Assembly: GCF_000003815.2 (NCBI RefSeq)
Contig: NW_023365918.1
Location: 1-24,813 of the forward strand
Direction of reading: 5' to 3'
From: Branchiostoma floridae
Lineage: Eukaryota > Chordata > Leptocardii > Amphioxiformes > Branchiostomatidae
Length of the DNA stretch: 24,813 bases
Both the position numbers and the translations under genes were made by a program. Positions within the stretch are counted from its first letter, which is position 1. The number at the start of each line of letters is the position of its first letter. A model generated the notes under the pieces. It had not been told where the DNA came from. It searched no databases and worked only from the letters and a program-made list of their open reading frames with translations. Shown one piece after another: positions 1 through 9,567 of the stretch.

Positions 1-1062
1 ATCTTGACGTAGTTTTCTGCTGGAGTGGGCGATGTCCCCGGGTTCATCACTAATTTTTAGCTTCTAGACAAACATAGAATGAATCAAACTACAAATGTCC
101 TGAAAACGCCCCAATCCTCGTCCTTTAAACTCAAGCCGCTTCAGGAAAGACAAGCAGAGAAACAATTTTTTTGGTGTGCCTTGTTATCAGCTACCGGAAG
201 GACAGCGTTAAAGACAAAACGTTAATCTAAGAGACTACAAAAAATGCGGATATTTTGCAAACAAAATATAGAATAGCGAACCTGGCAATAAAAAAATACG
301 TATTTGGTAGCAAAATTAAAGTCTGTCAGATTTCTGAAACAACAACAGTTCCATGTTAAACGGAACCTTATTGAGGCAAACAGTCAGTTCGCTTGTAGTG
401 GCATCATTGTGGAAAGGCTGAGGTGTTTACGCCTGTCAAACTTTCGATGACATGTTTTTTGGTGAATGCTGCACTTGATAGGGTGAAATCTGGTCTAGAT
501 ATGTTCCTACATTTTCTTGTGGCGTCGAGATTTTTGCCACAGTTTACACACGCACTCATGGCAATGTCACTGACAATGACTTCAAACGACTGTATAAATC
601 AATGATGCAAATTTTGACAACACCCACATACAGCGGATTACATTTGCAATTTTTGTTCATAAATATTGATTAGAGCAAGTGGGGTATTGAATATTGATTT
701 GATTAGCGACCACGCGCACCTGATACCGCACACCTGATACTGCATTTACCATATATGGCGAAAGTTGGAATCCGGCGGGTGTTTAAAATAGACGCGGAAC
801 CCCCACCAAATTGGCTTAAAAATCATACAGGTCCAGACTTAATTTTTTAATATGTTATCATTCTGTAACATGGTGGCTGCTGTTATAATAAAACTGACCA
901 ATCATCTCTTTTCTAGTGCACGATTTGTTTTTGTCTGTTTGTGTGACAGACAGGTTTCTCTTCCAGACGTGATAGGTCTTTTGGGCCGATCACATATGGT
1001 GACCCTTGAATGAAAATATAAGTCAGATGTTCAACTATGATTCTTGGTATGTCTGTCTTCAG
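1..1062. other. Intergenic or intronic, no gene recognised
   Basis: AT-rich sequence upstream of the first visible lectin exon. Because that exon begins with two bases of a split codon, at least one earlier exon must exist, but I cannot place it here and it may lie left of the window. The short open frames have no recognisable domain. A 14-base near-duplication (CACCTGATAC followed by C or T, then GCA) occurs around 716-744. Confidence 0.5.
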
Positions 1063-1231
1063 GCTGTCCCCATGGATACAGGGCACATAGGGATGACTGC
1101 TACCGCTTCTATGGCGGGAAGAACGCTCAGAACTACAGCGGTGCCAGGCAGGTGTGTCAGGAGAACGGAGGGGACATCTACATGTGGAGGGGCGCCGCTG
1201 CTGTCGCTAGACTCAAGAGGAGACTGAAAAG
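1063..1231 (+). CDS. C-type lectin-like domain gene, exon encoding the N-terminal half of the domain
   Basis: This exon encodes the first half of a C-type lectin-like domain. It follows a polypyrimidine-AG acceptor (AG at 1061-1062) and ends before a GT donor at 1232-1233. It begins with bases 2-3 of a split codon and ends after two bases of the next. The peptide starts CPHGYRAHRDDCYRF and continues through an ARQVCQENGGD segment. This supplies the first three cysteines of a long-form domain: the N-terminal pair and the one that pairs with the domain's last cysteine. The GWR-like GYR and the Cys/Gly-Gly-Asp spacing are typical of the family. Such proteins are usually secreted or cell-surface recognition molecules. 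No signal peptide is visible, so the 5' part of the gene is missing. The ending phase joins exactly with the exon at 1530, so the gene looks intact here. Confidence 0.88.
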
Positions 1232-1529
1232 GTTAGAATCTTTGGTTCTGTCATTTTGTAAGCGAACTGCTTGAAAAAATGATCTAAGAGCTGAGTGTAC
1301 TGAAACATACAATTGTGCATCTTGGCATCAATTAGCTTATTAGCCACACTTGTTTTGAAATGCTTTTGCTAGGTAACTGCTGAAAAACCATTGATAGCCG
1401 TATATGAGTGAACCTGCAAAGAATTTAAGTCTTAGGGTGGAATCGTGTCCCTCAACGTCATCTTGTAAAAACGAGTGATGCTATGATCATAATCAAGTAT
1501 ACGGCATGATTTGTACATGTCTATTTCAG

Positions 1530-1767
1530 CGATCACTCCCCAAGTCTGTGGGTAGGCCTGAGTGATGCGGACCTGGAGGAAACCTTCCTGTGGGCTGACG
1601 GCCTGGCTTTGGACGGGAACGACTTCACCGACTGGTCTTGGGACCAACCGCACAACACGGCTGAGAAGGACTGCGTCGTCGCACGGAGGGTCCACCGGTA
1701 CCGCTGGAAGGTCGTGCCCTGCAGCTACAGGAGGGCCTTCATCTGTCAATCACCACGGGCTCCGTGA
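1530..1767 (+). CDS. C-type lectin-like domain gene, terminal exon with stop
   Basis: This last exon follows a TCTATTTCAG acceptor and its first base completes the codon left open at 1231 (AG+C, Ser). It encodes the family core LWVGL (WIGL-type motif), then a W-S-W-D-Q-P-H-N long-loop segment, a KDCVV cysteine, VPCSY and the closing AFIC. It stops with TGA at 1765-1767. All six long-form cysteines are therefore present across the two exons. The sugar- and calcium-binding positions are unusual: the loop reads QPH rather than EPN or QPD, and the WND triplet before the fifth cysteine is absent (YRWKVVPC). Canonical Ca2+-dependent mannose or galactose binding is therefore unlikely. An AATAAA lies at 2103-2108 in the presumed 3' UTR. 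Confidence 0.9.
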
Positions 1768-2102
1768 GACAGGCGTGGCCTAGCCTCAGCAGTCCCATTC
1801 TTTCTTTCTTTCTGTAGGTCGCCCTTTTCTTGCAGATACTTTTAGTATGCCTTTACCCAAAGAATAGAAGACTGAACTTTGGAATACGATTGGATTGGTA
1901 TTCGAAACAACTGGCTTTTGTTTTATCTTTAAGTTTACTGGAAGCCTACCGATCGATACATGTAGAGCCGAAAGGAACCCAGACCCTCAGTAATGAACAA
2001 AACGTAGGTCAGTATAAGATATAAGCTTATAGACACACATAGTTCTTCAGTTCACAGTCTGTTTTGTTGTGCTTTGTTGGTTAGGCCTAGGGATCAAGGT
2101 GT

Positions 2103-2108
2103 AATAAA
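2103..2108 (+). terminator. Candidate polyadenylation signal of the lectin gene
   Basis: AATAAA about 335 bp after the lectin stop codon. A second AATAAA lies at 2133-2138. Either would give a short 3' UTR. Inferred from position only. Confidence 0.4.
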
Positions 2109-2774
2109 CACTATATATGCACACCACAAGGAAATAAATCTGATAGAGCGAACTAGTCTATATGCTAAATTGTCAGAGTTTTGGACTATAGCAGTGCCGT
2201 CAACGTCTAGGTAAAACCTCTAACTAGATTGAATTCTTTCTACTTAGATATTCTTGATTTCACTGAGTTGTAACATCATTAGACATTCATATACAGTGAT
2301 AATAGCCAATCTCCAAGCAGATATAGGATACAGCTCAGTCTCCTTCGTCTTCCACTCTTCTCTTCTCCATCTTCACCCTCTCTGCTAACTCAGTTTCACT
2401 GTGTGTTATAAACGCGTGTTTTGTACGTCTCTACGCAGAAAGCACATAGGTCTATCTACATCTGCTTGGAGATTAATAATATGCAGCTGGTCTGTTCTGT
2501 CCTTTCCAATACTCAGATATCATTGCAATGTGACATTGCTGTGCTTGTTTGAATTAGTGCGAAGTATTAATTTAAAAGTATATTTTTGGTGTGAGATCAG
2601 AAGCATCATATACATGTAGAAATTCTTATAGATCTAAGATACAAACATAAACTTGTGTAGTTTTCCTAGAGTCGACATATTTGATCTAAAGGTGTAAGAT
2701 TTAAGTGTAATATGCGTATTGGAAGGTGGTGTAATTTTAGGTATGAGGCATTATCATAGATTTAAGATAAAGAT

Positions 2775-2897
2775 AAAACTCTTTGGAATTTTCGTATAAC
2801 CTGCATATAGTCGGCATATTTACTGGAACCCGTGTCCAAAACTCTTTGGAATTTTCGTATAACCTGCATATAGTCGGCATATTTACTGGACACGGGT
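2775..2897. repeat. Direct duplication of 53 bp with 10-bp inverted repeats around copy 2
   Basis: Copies at 2775-2827 and 2838-2890 appear identical and begin AAAACTCTTTGGAATTTTCG. The 10-bp spacer ACCCGTGTCC (2828-2837) is matched by its exact reverse complement GGACACGGGT (2888-2897), which overlaps the last three bases of copy 2. The second copy is thus framed by a perfect inverted repeat. Confidence 0.9.
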
Positions 2898-4859
2898 AAA
2901 AATAGAAACATCATATAATTGTGTAGAAATGATCCGAGATATATAGATAGAAAAGTAGACATATGTAGCAATTACATAACATATCAGCGCATACTAAGTG
3001 TAAGTGAAGTTTGATTATATTGCAGTGCTAATTCTAAATTGGAGATAACCCTATGTAGTGGACAATCATAAAGTCGGTGTGTTGATATAATGTAGCATGC
3101 ACGGTTTGAACTACATTTATGCTTTGCATTGCTTCAAAAGACGTTGGAATCTTTTGGAGATTTTGTTTCTGGTATCTGCAATAAATTCTTTAAAAAAAAA
3201 CACAAATACTGGTTTATATCTTTTAGTTGAAACTAAATAACGTCTTACATACGGTCAAGTTGGGTCAGTACCAGTTACATATTTTGTACAGATATCCAAT
3301 ACAATACAGTCATATGTGAACTAATAGCTGAGTGAATGCACGTATGCATGCACGAATGTGGCTGAATGACTATGAATGAAAGAATAAATGTGCAGAAACA
3401 GAAACAAAATGTGTAAGTAAACAGAACTGTAAACAAAAGGCTCCACGGGGATATGAAGAAAATTATTTAGCAGGCGGTCTTTTCTGGAACTGCAAATCGT
3501 AGCACAAGCTAGCCAATTTTTGACTGGGGAAAGAAAGGGTGTCATCTGATGTCATCTCTAAGGATTGCGATGTGGGAGCGCGGCAAAAAATGGCGCGAAA
3601 TTCAAAGTCCTCATATATTGGAGTTTAATAGTTACCAAATGAAGAAATCGCAGCATGTCTAGTTTGCTCGTCGAACAGAAATCATTGCAGTAACAGCACT
3701 TACTAGAACGAACGGACAGGAACTTTCACCCTCAATACAAAAAACTAGAGTTCGGGGACCTCATACCTCCATGAAATATTTATTGCTTTTTTGTGGATGC
3801 TATGTATGTTTATAGTCGGTTGTATTTGAGAGTAATGGTTATAAATGTTATGGGAAAGTAGTGGTGTATTTATTTAATGACACAGAGGATGTCCATCTGA
3901 TTAGTCATTATTAAACTGTGACACTTAATTGTGTAATGTGCGTTTGAGAGGTCGACGGCATATGGTAGCGTGGTGGTGTTCCTTAAGCTTGATGTTTGGC
4001 ATCTAAACTGTCTAAGGTTGTCAGCATTATTGAGGTTCGACTATGTGCCTCAGAGCGGTGTGGTGGGAGGAAGTTGGGAAACTCAGAAAGAAGAAGGGAT
4101 GTGGCCAACTTTAGTCAGATGGTGATTTGATTTTCCACCAATATGTCATAACATCAGCTGTTCACACGGTACAAAAATGAGATGCACACTTTCCTCTGAT
4201 AGCCCTACATCAACTGTAAGATGAATACTTGGCGCCAACCCCGTCTGCTAAAAAACAAGTACCATTGGCTACGAAAGAGACAACTAACAACTGTCCCTTA
4301 TCGTAACGAAATCAGAACATCTGTATCGCCCATAAAACTTCTGACACCCAACCCATCTAAGATGAGAGGACCTAATGGCATTTTAATCACCATGTCACTC
4401 AAATCAGCAGTACAGTATTTGAGACATCCATACCTGTCAAGCATTACCGTTAAATGTACCTCAACTTCTTACAATTATACTTACGCTTCACATCTCCATG
4501 ATATCCTAAGCAGACATAAATAAAACTAATTATCATATTAAAAAAACTCGGGGTACATGTGAGTAAGCAGTGGATTATAGGTTGCAGGAAGTCTATGGCG
4601 CCCACCGTCTCTGTTCAGGGATGGTTGTGCTTACTGAGTCACGTGTTCTATCTACATAACGTGACGTCACAACAGCAGTGGATTGTTCATTCCTTGACAA
4701 AGACTGATGCTGTACAGTCGAAAATTTGGGTAAGTCCAATTTTGGTGTTGGAAATTACAGTTCAACTATTTCAAGAATAATACCATTGTGGTAAATGATG
4801 TGGATTTCTTACTTGTGGCATTTGGGAGTTATGTACAGGTGAACATCACTAAAGATTAA

Positions 4860-4888
4860 TTATGCAAATGAATACCTCATTTGCATAA
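4860..4888. repeat. Perfect inverted repeat containing ATGCAAAT octamers
   Basis: Arms TTATGCAAATGA (4860-4871) and TCATTTGCATAA (4877-4888) are exact reverse complements around a 5-bp loop. Each arm holds an ATGCAAAT octamer. A weaker version recurs at 4982-5004 (TGCAAAT and ATTTGCA). The arrangement resembles the palindromic cores of short interspersed repeats, so I do not read it as a proven POU-factor site. Confidence 0.75.
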
Positions 4889-4981
4889 ATTATCAGGAAA
4901 TGCAATTAAAGCCTTCTTTCTTGACATAGATTGTGTACGTCTGTTATTTGGGTGGAGGAGATGATCAACTAATATAATGTG

Positions 4982-5004
4982 TGCAAATGAGGACCTTATT
5001 TGCA
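4982..5004. repeat. Second octamer-type inverted repeat
   Basis: TGCAAAT at 4982-4988 and ATTTGCA at 4998-5004, about 95 bp downstream of the stronger copy. The two may be the ends of one small non-autonomous element, but no target duplication was identified. Confidence 0.5.
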
Positions 5005-6035
5005 TAATTAACGACAAACAATTAATACACCAGTTGTAAATCATTTGGCGAAGGTATGGGGTCTTGGAACTCTAGTTGAAGATCTTGTTTTTGTCTACTT
5101 TTACACACATACACTTCAAACCTGTATACAGAGAGTTTCTCTTGTCGTCATCTATAAATCAATATCGTCAGCATCAACTTGGGTGTCGCTCATACATGTA
5201 GTGTCTTATGGGCAACATTTTTACAACATCATGTACAAAAAGTACACTTTGAACGTTGCATGGAGTAGTAATGTGTGAGAAGGGGGCTAATCTTGAGTAA
5301 ATAATCCACATCAGTTTCGGCTAATTTCACAGGATAACTCCGCGACCTTAATGATGGTGGATACGTGACTCCACAAGGAACAGCCGGCGGCGCGGCATCC
5401 GTGCCAGCTTACCAGGGCCCAGAGAACCTCCAGTTACATTATCACATGTGTTAGATTTTCATATTTTCTGTCCATGAACTATTCATTATACAGTTAAAGT
5501 TGGTTAACCGGTGGTTGTAAAGTGTGCATTGTGTTTGAGATATCGGAAAGCGTTGAAAACACGATTAGAAATCACTCCAGAATAAAAGAAATCAATTTAC
5601 TAAAGAAGAAAATAAAAAGATTGTTTCAGAAAATAAGATATTCAAGAGCAATTTCTTTATTTTGAAATAATATATCTGCTGAAAAAAATCTGTCTCTTAC
5701 TAGCGTGTCTTTACACAATCTCTCGCTGGCTGCATGGGCCGGTAATTGTCGGGTATGTCGCTAGGAGCGCGATTTAGTCAGGCTATTTCTTTTACCAGTT
5801 AACGATGTACTAAATCATTTGAAACATGACTGGTTGCCCTGTTTGAAAAATCTTAAAATGAAGCGTAGTTTGAAGTAGACTGAATCATAAAAAAAAACAT
5901 TTAAAACCAGTAAAACGTGTGTGTTAAAACAATGACAAGTGTCTAAAAAGCACCGGAACGCATACGAAAACCGCGAAGAGTGCGACTTGGAAATGCCTCA
6001 GGGGATTTGATGATTTCTGTGTCACTATCGACAAT

Positions 6036-6043
6036 TATATATG
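6036..6043 (+). promoter_or_regulatory. Candidate TATA box
   Basis: TATATATG about 165 bp upstream of the signal-peptide ATG at 6208. A tandem 15-16-bp near-duplicate (CTGAGACAGTG followed by TACA or CACA, 6147-6177) lies between the two, in the presumed leader. Assignment is by position only. Confidence 0.25.
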
Positions 6044-6207
6044 TATGAAGCAAAACTGGTTTGAACTCTATTTTAAGCATGTATCGGCTACATGTTTATA
6101 GAGATTCAGCCGTAGCCCTGAACACATCTTCATAAACCGCGTTGATCTGAGACAGTGTACACCTGAGACAGTGCACACTTTCCTTGGAAGGAAAAAGTTA
6201 AGTCGCG

Positions 6208-6259
6208 ATGGTGAAGACACCTGTCTTGGCGTGGGGTATTCTCCTCGCTGCATTTGGAG
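6208..6259 (+). CDS. First coding exon encoding a signal peptide; protein not identified
   Basis: ATG at 6208 opens a 17-codon frame reading MVKTPVLAWGILLAAFG. It has a basic start, a hydrophobic Leu/Ala/Ile core and small residues at the end, the usual composition of a secretory signal peptide. It is followed immediately by a strong donor (GAG|GTAAGG, GT at 6260-6261) that splits the next codon after one base. Signal peptide plus phase-1 intron is a common first-exon design for animal extracellular proteins, including C-type lectins and Ig-domain proteins. The lectin exon at 1063 needs exactly such a donor, but it lies upstream on the same strand, so this exon would belong to a different, perhaps paralogous, gene. 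No matching downstream exon is recognised before the gap at 9468. Confidence 0.5.
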
Positions 6260-6768
6260 GTAAGGACCGACACGTTCGTCTAAAAACTGGTTGTCAGAAT
6301 GTTAGTAACAGACAGTCTTGAGTGCTATTCCATGTAAATGCGATCAGAGCCGACGCGTATCTGCACCGTGGCTCAAATATATATTCTGCGCTTCATAGGG
6401 CAAAGTAAAAAATGCAGCAAGTTGGATAGAGACCCGTCTTGGGGTATATAGCCAGACTTTTCAAGTGTTCAAGTGGTCAAGTGTTTGCACTATGATTCCT
6501 TGCAGTAATGATAGAAATATTATAAAACTTATATACGTTCTAAAGAATCTGTCTAATTGCCCTTCCAGCTGTACCTGGCCGACACAATTAAGGATATAAA
6601 ACAATGGTTGCGCTATGTTCCTCTTTACCAGACTCCAAACTTAAGGTTGCTTGGAAAAAGTGCCCAATTTGTTCAAATAGACTGATAGTGATGATAGACT
6701 GATGTATTAGACAGGTTAAATAGGCACCGAGGAACCCGTGTAAAAGTAAACCCGTGTCAGGCTATATA
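6260..6768. other. Presumed intron, nothing recognised
   Basis: Sequence after the signal-peptide donor and before the foldback element. No exon-like frame with a domain is visible. Confidence 0.4.
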
Positions 6769-7705
6769 CGAGGGTGCTTCAAAAAGTAATGTCACTAGTT
6801 TTGTAACAGGCTCATTTTTTCCTCGAATGAGATGAAATTTGGCACAAAGGTAACGGCATATATTCTCTTGAGATTAGAATATCTCAATTTGTTGTTCACA
6901 TTTTGATGAGCAACTGAGTTGATTTCAAGATAACCATACCCCTGGAAGTTTGTCAGAAGATCAGTTCCTCTAGATCTGACCCTTTTATAACTACTGTAGG
7001 AAGCCGAAATTTCACCTGAATAATAATAAATGTCTCTGTAGGTTACATGCCAATTTTCATATCTGAACTCCCAATGGTTCATCTTTTATAGGTGCTAGAA
7101 AGGAGCGAGTTACTATATTACAGGCAGTTTGATTAATAGCCAAATACGTGGTTTATTCATCATTAAAGGTTTTATAGACTAATTTTCCATCAACCAAAAG
7201 ATACGAAACTTAGTACAGTTATTGGTTGTTTCAAGACCAAGAAGTGTGCAAAGTTTGATTTCTTTCTGTTTGTTGAAAAGTCCACTACAGAAACTTTAAT
7301 CAGCCCACCCCTGATTAACGGCACTGATGACCGGGGTCATAGCTCACTTCACCCAAGGAACGAAAAAAGAAAACATGATTGGATTTCAACGGTGAACATG
7401 TGCATGTGCCTTATGAAGAAATAGAACTTGATGCATGTGCAATTTCAGCGTCATACAATAGCTACAAGTGAGTTAAGGACATTATCAATTGCACATAAAT
7501 TGAACCTCTAATTTCTTTCGACGGGATAACAAGGGTGTGGTCATCTAGAACTCAAGTCGGTCACTCATAAAAATGTGAACAACAAAGTGAGCTATATCAA
7601 TTTCAAAAGGAGATATGGCTTTACCTTTGTGTCAAATTTCAACTCATTCGAGGAAAAAATGAGCCTGTTATGAAACTAGTGACATTACTTTTTGAAGCAG
7701 CCTCG
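6769..7705. mobile_element. Mariner-like foldback element (long terminal inverted repeats, non-autonomous)
   Basis: The left end reads CGAGGGTGCTTCAAAAAGTA and the right end is its inverted copy. By eye the terminal 85 bp match with five mismatches. Similarity continues in decayed form through roughly the outer 400 bp of each arm, so almost the whole 937 bp is one large inverted repeat. Both ends abut TA (6767-6768 and 7706-7707), the target duplication of the Tc1/mariner superfamily. The CGAGG...TTCAAAAAGT termini resemble mariner ends. No transposase D,D(34)D region is visible and the single 95-codon frame inside is not transposase-like, so the element would need a transposase in trans. Confidence 0.8.
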
Positions 7706-7707
7706 TA

Positions 7708-9467
7708 CTATTTTTCAAGCATGACCAACTCACGTGCTGTGTAAAAACTATGTGTATAGTGAATGTATTGTAACGGAGGGGTTTACGGATAAGTGCTATT
7801 TTTATAGGCCCTCCTTGTGCACGCGTAATTTGGCAGTGGTGTTATGTGTTTATTTTGACCAGTCTCCTGGTCACTCGGACCCCTCTCACAACACCTCACT
7901 ATCCTGCCAGGTTTGACCCTAGCTGACAGAGAGGTGAATGTGTCTGAACTGTCTAAACCTGTATTTTGCTCACTTTTCTTAACTTTTGATCGCTACATGA
8001 TGTTTCTTTCTCCCTGCACTTAATCTTTTGATGTCTTCCTTTGCTTTGAGGCAAAGGCAATAATTAAAAGTACAAAAAATGTAGTTTACAAAGCCATGTG
8101 TATTCTATGGCTTGACTTCGCCTGTCAAAACTGTGTGTAGGACAGCAAAGATGAGTCATACACCGAAGCCTTTGAAGTTCATTGATGTGTAAGCATGTAA
8201 TGAAAACAAATGCTGTATGACGTGAAGGTTATCATGTGTCATCGTTCACCCATTGTTCCAAAAAAGCACAGGATCTAGCCCAGACAGAGTCGAGAATGTG
8301 TGCGACCCGCGTGACCCGCTGGATAACTGGGCTTATCTGTAAACACTGACTTATGTATCTATTTTGTCTTAAAGGCATCAAATGAACCAAAAACTACAGT
8401 CCTGTTTAATGAATTCCTTGTTTTCGCCACATAGTACAGTCTAACAACGCGTTAGGTGGTAATCACATTGTAAATGCATTTTGGTAAACTTTCACATCTT
8501 GACTATAAGACCGGCCATGGCAATGATAAATTCGGGGACGGCGTATAGTGACACAATATTTTGTAATATCTATAGAAGGGTAACTAACCATATGGGTTGA
8601 ATCACCCAAGTTTTAAGGTGTTGAAAGCCTTAGGTTACAAGGGCCACATGCCAAAAAGATCTTTTGCAAGATACATGCATATGATAACACATACGTTGTA
8701 CGTACGTGTGATAATGTCTTTACACATCATACATCATTTATCTTCATTATGGATACATGATGAGAACACAGCTACAACAATAGGACCCTTAACTGGTCGG
8801 ACATGTATCTTCTATTCTAACTAGCTAGGCAGGCGAATGCAATATGAAATGTCATCCTCCCAAGCACTTGTTCACATGCATCAGAAAACATTATTAAATC
8901 TTTTATAATCGCATCAGAAAACATTATTAAATCTTTTATAATCGCAATGTTAAACTTAATCATAAGTCATCTTCTCCTTAATACAAGTAGTTGTTAGAAT
9001 TATGTTAGCACTCGCATATACGGCTTCGCCTTACATTGAACATCGACATTGCACAACTTCTAACAGCACCTATTCTGTTCAATACAGTCCTACCAACGGT
9101 ACATGCAAATGGCGGATCCGGAGTGCAAACTACTACCATGTCGACGGCCATGGGTATGAACAGCTTTGAAATATTTATTCCCTAGTTGTATCATTCAAAA
9201 TACTCCATAAGGACGCGGCTACCTTACCGTTTAACCGTTTAACGAATTAACGTGCTTCGATCTATGATTGGCCAGGGCGCTCAGGAATCACTCATCAGGA
9301 ATCACCAAGTTCGCTCCGTTAGCGCTCAGGGATCCCCTTGGTCACCATCATTCGGCATGAGCTTCAAATTCGTCGCTGTGAGGTCGCCGAGGGTGAACAT
9401 TTCATTGTTATTGACTCGCTCAATGAGTGAGCAGGTAGCACTCGGGGATCGTAGTTATCGCTCAATG
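7708..9467. other. Intergenic or intronic, no gene recognised
   Basis: No supported exon. It contains a perfect 33-bp tandem duplication (listed separately). Just before the gap, 9250-9467 is GC-richer with recurring TCAGGAATCAC and GCTCA words, suggesting a locally repetitive stretch that may have caused the assembly break. Confidence 0.45.
8878..8943. repeat. Perfect tandem duplication, 2 x 33 bp
   Basis: Units 8878-8910 and 8911-8943 are identical and begin GCATCAGAAAACATTATTAA. No mismatch means a recent slip or duplication. Confidence 0.92.
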
Positions 9468-9567
9468 NNNNNNNNNNNNNNNNNNNNNNNNNNNNNNNNN
9501 NNNNNNNNNNNNNNNNNNNNNNNNNNNNNNNNNNNNNNNNNNNNNNNNNNNNNNNNNNNNNNNNNNN
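9468..9567. other. Assembly gap (100 N)
   Basis: Exactly 100 undetermined bases, the usual placeholder for a gap of unknown length. Distances and any exons spanning this point cannot be trusted. Confidence 1.

Larger units (their letters stand above)
1768..6207. other. Long AT-rich intergenic stretch
   Basis: Apart from the presumed lectin 3' UTR and the small repeats listed separately, I see no supported gene. One ATG-initiated 100-codon frame (4221-4523, +) ends next to AATAAA but has no recognisable domain or splice context. A GC-richer patch near 5336-5453 holds a 39-codon open stretch and is discussed as a finding. Confidence 0.5.

Noticed and set aside
3592-3600. E2F-like site GGCGCGAAA
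   Set aside because: Single isolated match with no gene start nearby.
4221-4523. ATG-initiated 100-codon frame ending near AATAAA
   Set aside because: No recognisable domain, signal peptide or splice context; AT-rich composition like its surroundings, so length alone is not enough.
6795-7082. 95-codon - strand frame in the foldback element
   Set aside because: No helix-turn-helix or D,D(34)D features of mariner transposase that I can see; probably chance within the inverted repeat.
8878-8943. Possible CRISPR array
   Set aside because: Two abutting identical units without spacers, in a eukaryotic context.
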